Below are positions 61,395-64,000 of a stretch of 64,000 nucleotides of DNA, in pieces. Origin of the DNA: Sindora glabra (Eukaryota > Streptophyta > Magnoliopsida > Fabales > Fabaceae). Under the pieces are notes generated by a model, which saw nothing but the letters and a program-made list of their open reading frames with translations, was not told the origin of the DNA and ran no database searches. The stretch is taken from positions 1,665,901 through 1,729,900 of the forward strand of contig CM035228.1 in assembly GCA_020226215.1 (NCBI GenBank), read 5' to 3'. Every line of letters starts with the position of its first letter. Within the stretch, counting starts at the first letter, position 1. Position numbers and translations under genes: made by a program.

Positions 61395-64000
61395 TGTTAT
61401 GAATTTTCAAAATATTAAATGTGTAACATTTCAATTTCCAAAAGTTATGAATTCATAAGGTTATAATTCCTTATGTCTTTTCACATGGTTATGACTCCCT
61501 ATATCTCTTCACAAGGATGGAATCTTTGAGTTTCTTAAAAAATTATGTCCATTCATGTAGAAAAGTAAATTCCTCTACAAATAGACCTTTTTTTGGTAAA
61601 TTTTTAGATAAAGAAAAAATACTTTTATACTCTTATAATTATCTCTAAAGATCAAACATTATATTATTCATATCTTCATTAAGTGCAAGATGTAAATAGA
61701 CTAGGCTTCATTTTATCTTAAAGAAAATTTGTTGATCCCCTATAGCATATATTAAGGGCAAATTTAGCTTATAGGATAGTAGAATTATTATGCAACTTAA
61801 AGTAAATCACTTTCTAACTTTCAATCATTTATTCACCCCCAAAAGTAGCATCAACAATAATTTTTAGGCTAAATTTTTTGACATACAATGGCTAAAATGT
61901 TGAAAGATTTTGCATCAAACTTCATCAAACTTGAAAAGTTTACTGGTGAAAATTTCATACCCTGGTAAAAGAGAGTGCACTTCTTGTTAGTGACTTTTTA
62001 AATGGCGTATGTTTTAAACACTTCAAAGCTTGCAAAGAGTGAGAATGAAACTATAGCAAACATAAGTTATAAACAGAAGTAGGAGACTGATGATGAAATA
62101 TGTCGAGGACACATCCTCAATGCTATGAAGACTCTCTATTTGACGTCTATTACAGTGTTCCTACCACCAAGGAGTTATGGGAGAAATTAGAGATGAAGTA
62201 TTTGGTTGAAGATTCTAAAAGTAAGAAATTTCTTGTTTCTCACTTTAATAATTTTAAGATGATTGATAATAGATCTGTTATAGAATAATTTTCTAAATTA
62301 AAGCGAATTTTGAATCATTTCACTTAATATAACATACATATGGATGAAACAATTACTATAAGTTCCATAATAAACAAGTTACTTCCTTCCTAGAAAGACT
62401 TTAAGAGAAGCTTGAAACATAAGAAAAAGGATATTAGTCTTGATGGTCTGGCTAATTATCTACGTGTAAAAGAAAATTTCCATATACAAGATGAGAACAA
62501 GGATCTAAATGCTTCAAAGGTAAATATAGTGGAAGAAGAGCAATTTAGCAAGGCCCCATCTAAAAGGAGAAATCAATCCAATGATAATCCCCAAGGCAAC
62601 AAGAGAAAGAAGAAAGATAAATACTTCTTTTGTCATAAGAAAAGACATTATAGATCCAAATATCAAGCTTTTAAAAAAAAAAAGGAAAAGTAAGGATCTA
62701 ATAATACTCCCTCTAAGGATCTTATTGCAATGGTATTTGAAACTAATTTGCTTGAGGATGATAATGCATGGTAGGTTGATTCTAGCGCTACTCAGTATAT
62801 ATGCAAGAATAAGAGCCTATTCAAAATTATAGCACTATTCTTACATGGGCAACTCTACTACTGTTCCTATCATTAAGACAGGAAATATAGAATTAACTTT
62901 CACTTCTGAAAAGGTGTTAAAGTTAATAAATGCTTACTATATACTACAAATTAGAAAGAATTTGGTGTCTGATAATCTATTGATTTCAAACTTGTATTTA
63001 AGGCTGATAAGTCTATCCTATCTAAAGGAAGAATGTTTGTGGGAAAGGGATATATGTGTGATGATATATGTAAGATGAACATTAATTGTTATATTACTAA
63101 CAATAATAATAATGCTAGTTCTATTTACATGGTTGAGCCTTCTGTCATTTGCCATCAAAGATTAGAACATGTACACTTTAAAAGGTTACATAAAATGATT
63201 AAATTAGATTGCTGCCATATTTTGAGAAATCTGAAAATAAATACAAAATATGCATGATGACAAAAATCAAAAGAAATCTATTTCTTAAAGTAGATAAGAC
63301 ATTAATCATACTTCAACTTGTTTATAGTGATTTTTATGACTTGCTCAATACATTAACACTAGGAGGAAAGAAATAGTTTATCACATTTATTAATGATTGC
63401 ATAAGATATTACTATGTTTATTTGCTATATTATAAAGATAAAATATTAGATAAATTTAAGGCATATAAAACTGAAGTTGGATTGCAATTAGATCAAAAGA
63501 TTAAATGCTTGAGATTTGATAGAGAAGGAAAGTATTATAATCCTTCCTATTTTGAATCCATTAGTGTTATTCATGAAATCACTGCTCCTTATACACCATA
63601 ACAAAATGGTATGGCTAAACACAAAAATTACATTCTTGTTCAAATGGTAAATTCCATGTTAACAAACTCTGGTTTAAGCTAAGGATTTTAGGATGAAGCA
63701 TTGCTTATAGCATGTCATATTCTGAATAAAGTTCCTAATAAAAGGAATAAGATAACTCCATATGAGTTTCAAAAAAAGAGAAAGTCTAACCTTAACTATT
63801 TAAGAGTTTAGGGTTGTAGAGCTATTGTCAAAGCGTTTGAACCTAAAAGGAAGAAAATTGATGAAAGAAGTATTAAGTGCATTTTCTTAAGATATGCATA
63901 AAATAACAAAGCTTATCAGTTTATGGTCATTGAACTAAATGACTTAATATTAGTTAATATCATTATTAAGTCATGAAATGCTATTTTTGAGGAGAATAAA
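61395..64000 (+). mobile_element. Decayed Ty1/copia retrotransposon, 5' part (runs off the window)
   Basis: A probable 5' LTR spans about 61395-61840 (starts TGTTATGAATTTTC, TATA-like CTACAAATAG near 61576). Gag begins at ATG 61888 (LEKFTGENFIPW, then YYSVPTTKELWEKLEMKY, VSHFNNFKM), typical of the UBN2-type copia gag. A degenerate CCHC knuckle lies at 62630-62660 (YFFCHKKRHYRSKYQ). Protease is near 62770, its active-site triplet reading DSS instead of DSG or DTG. Gag-pre-integrase is near 63145-63240 (CHQRLEHVHFKRL) and integrase core follows to about 63850. Protease, then integrase before reverse transcriptase, is the copia order. Stops and frameshifts are frequent. Confidence 0.87.

Noticed and set aside
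1..64000. CRISPR arrays, tRNA or rRNA genes, bacterial operons
   Set aside because: No regularly spaced repeats of CRISPR type, no recognisable tRNA or rRNA sequence, and all genes are spliced plant genes.

Overview
This window is nuclear DNA of a land plant, almost certainly a eudicot. The evidence is spliced genes with GT-AG introns, the end of a GDP-mannose 3,5-epimerase gene, a MIR167 hairpin, plant-type Ty1/copia and Ty3/gypsy retrotransposons, MITEs, and very AT-rich intergenic DNA with long (AT)n runs. The species cannot be fixed from the sequence; a rosid is a guess. There are no bacterial operons, CRISPR arrays or ribosome binding sites.

Layout. 1-1130: last two exons of GME on the plus strand (ascorbate and cell-wall precursor synthesis). 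1850-2657: Mutator-like foldback element with a 9-10 bp target duplication. 2.7-6.4 kb: AT-rich DNA with one GC-rich islet. 6.4-12.75 kb: one decayed gypsy element with both LTRs, itself broken by a 2.3 kb insertion in its reverse transcriptase and a 0.6 kb MITE-like insertion before its integrase. 13508-17109 minus: an intact four-exon gene for a 327-residue EF-hand-like protein. 17-39 kb: gene-poor DNA with MITE families, a possible CACTA-like remnant and a possible non-autonomous LTR element. About 40.2 kb minus: a MIR167 precursor. 45.4-46.0 kb: a MITE whose left end has been tandemly duplicated.

47.9-61.2 kb is an aldo-keto reductase (AKR) tandem array with five units on the plus strand: a decayed copy (47.9-49.8), an intact seven-exon gene encoding 345 residues (51233-53695), a young pseudogene (54592-58283), and two relics consisting only of the 5' flank plus first exon (59033 and 61115). 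The young pseudogene has a stop at the codon of the catalytic tyrosine, a second stop in exon 4, a recent 1.5 kb LTR element inside exon 3 that carries a gene-like fragment, and a perfect 57-bp inverted repeat spanning the intron 5/exon 6 boundary. The window ends inside a decayed copia element (about 61395-64000).

The most notable points are the MIR167 locus, which lies under misleading open frames, and the AKR array, where an unspliced pseudogene transcript would form a long hairpin partly identical to its functional neighbour. No new multi-gene system is evident.
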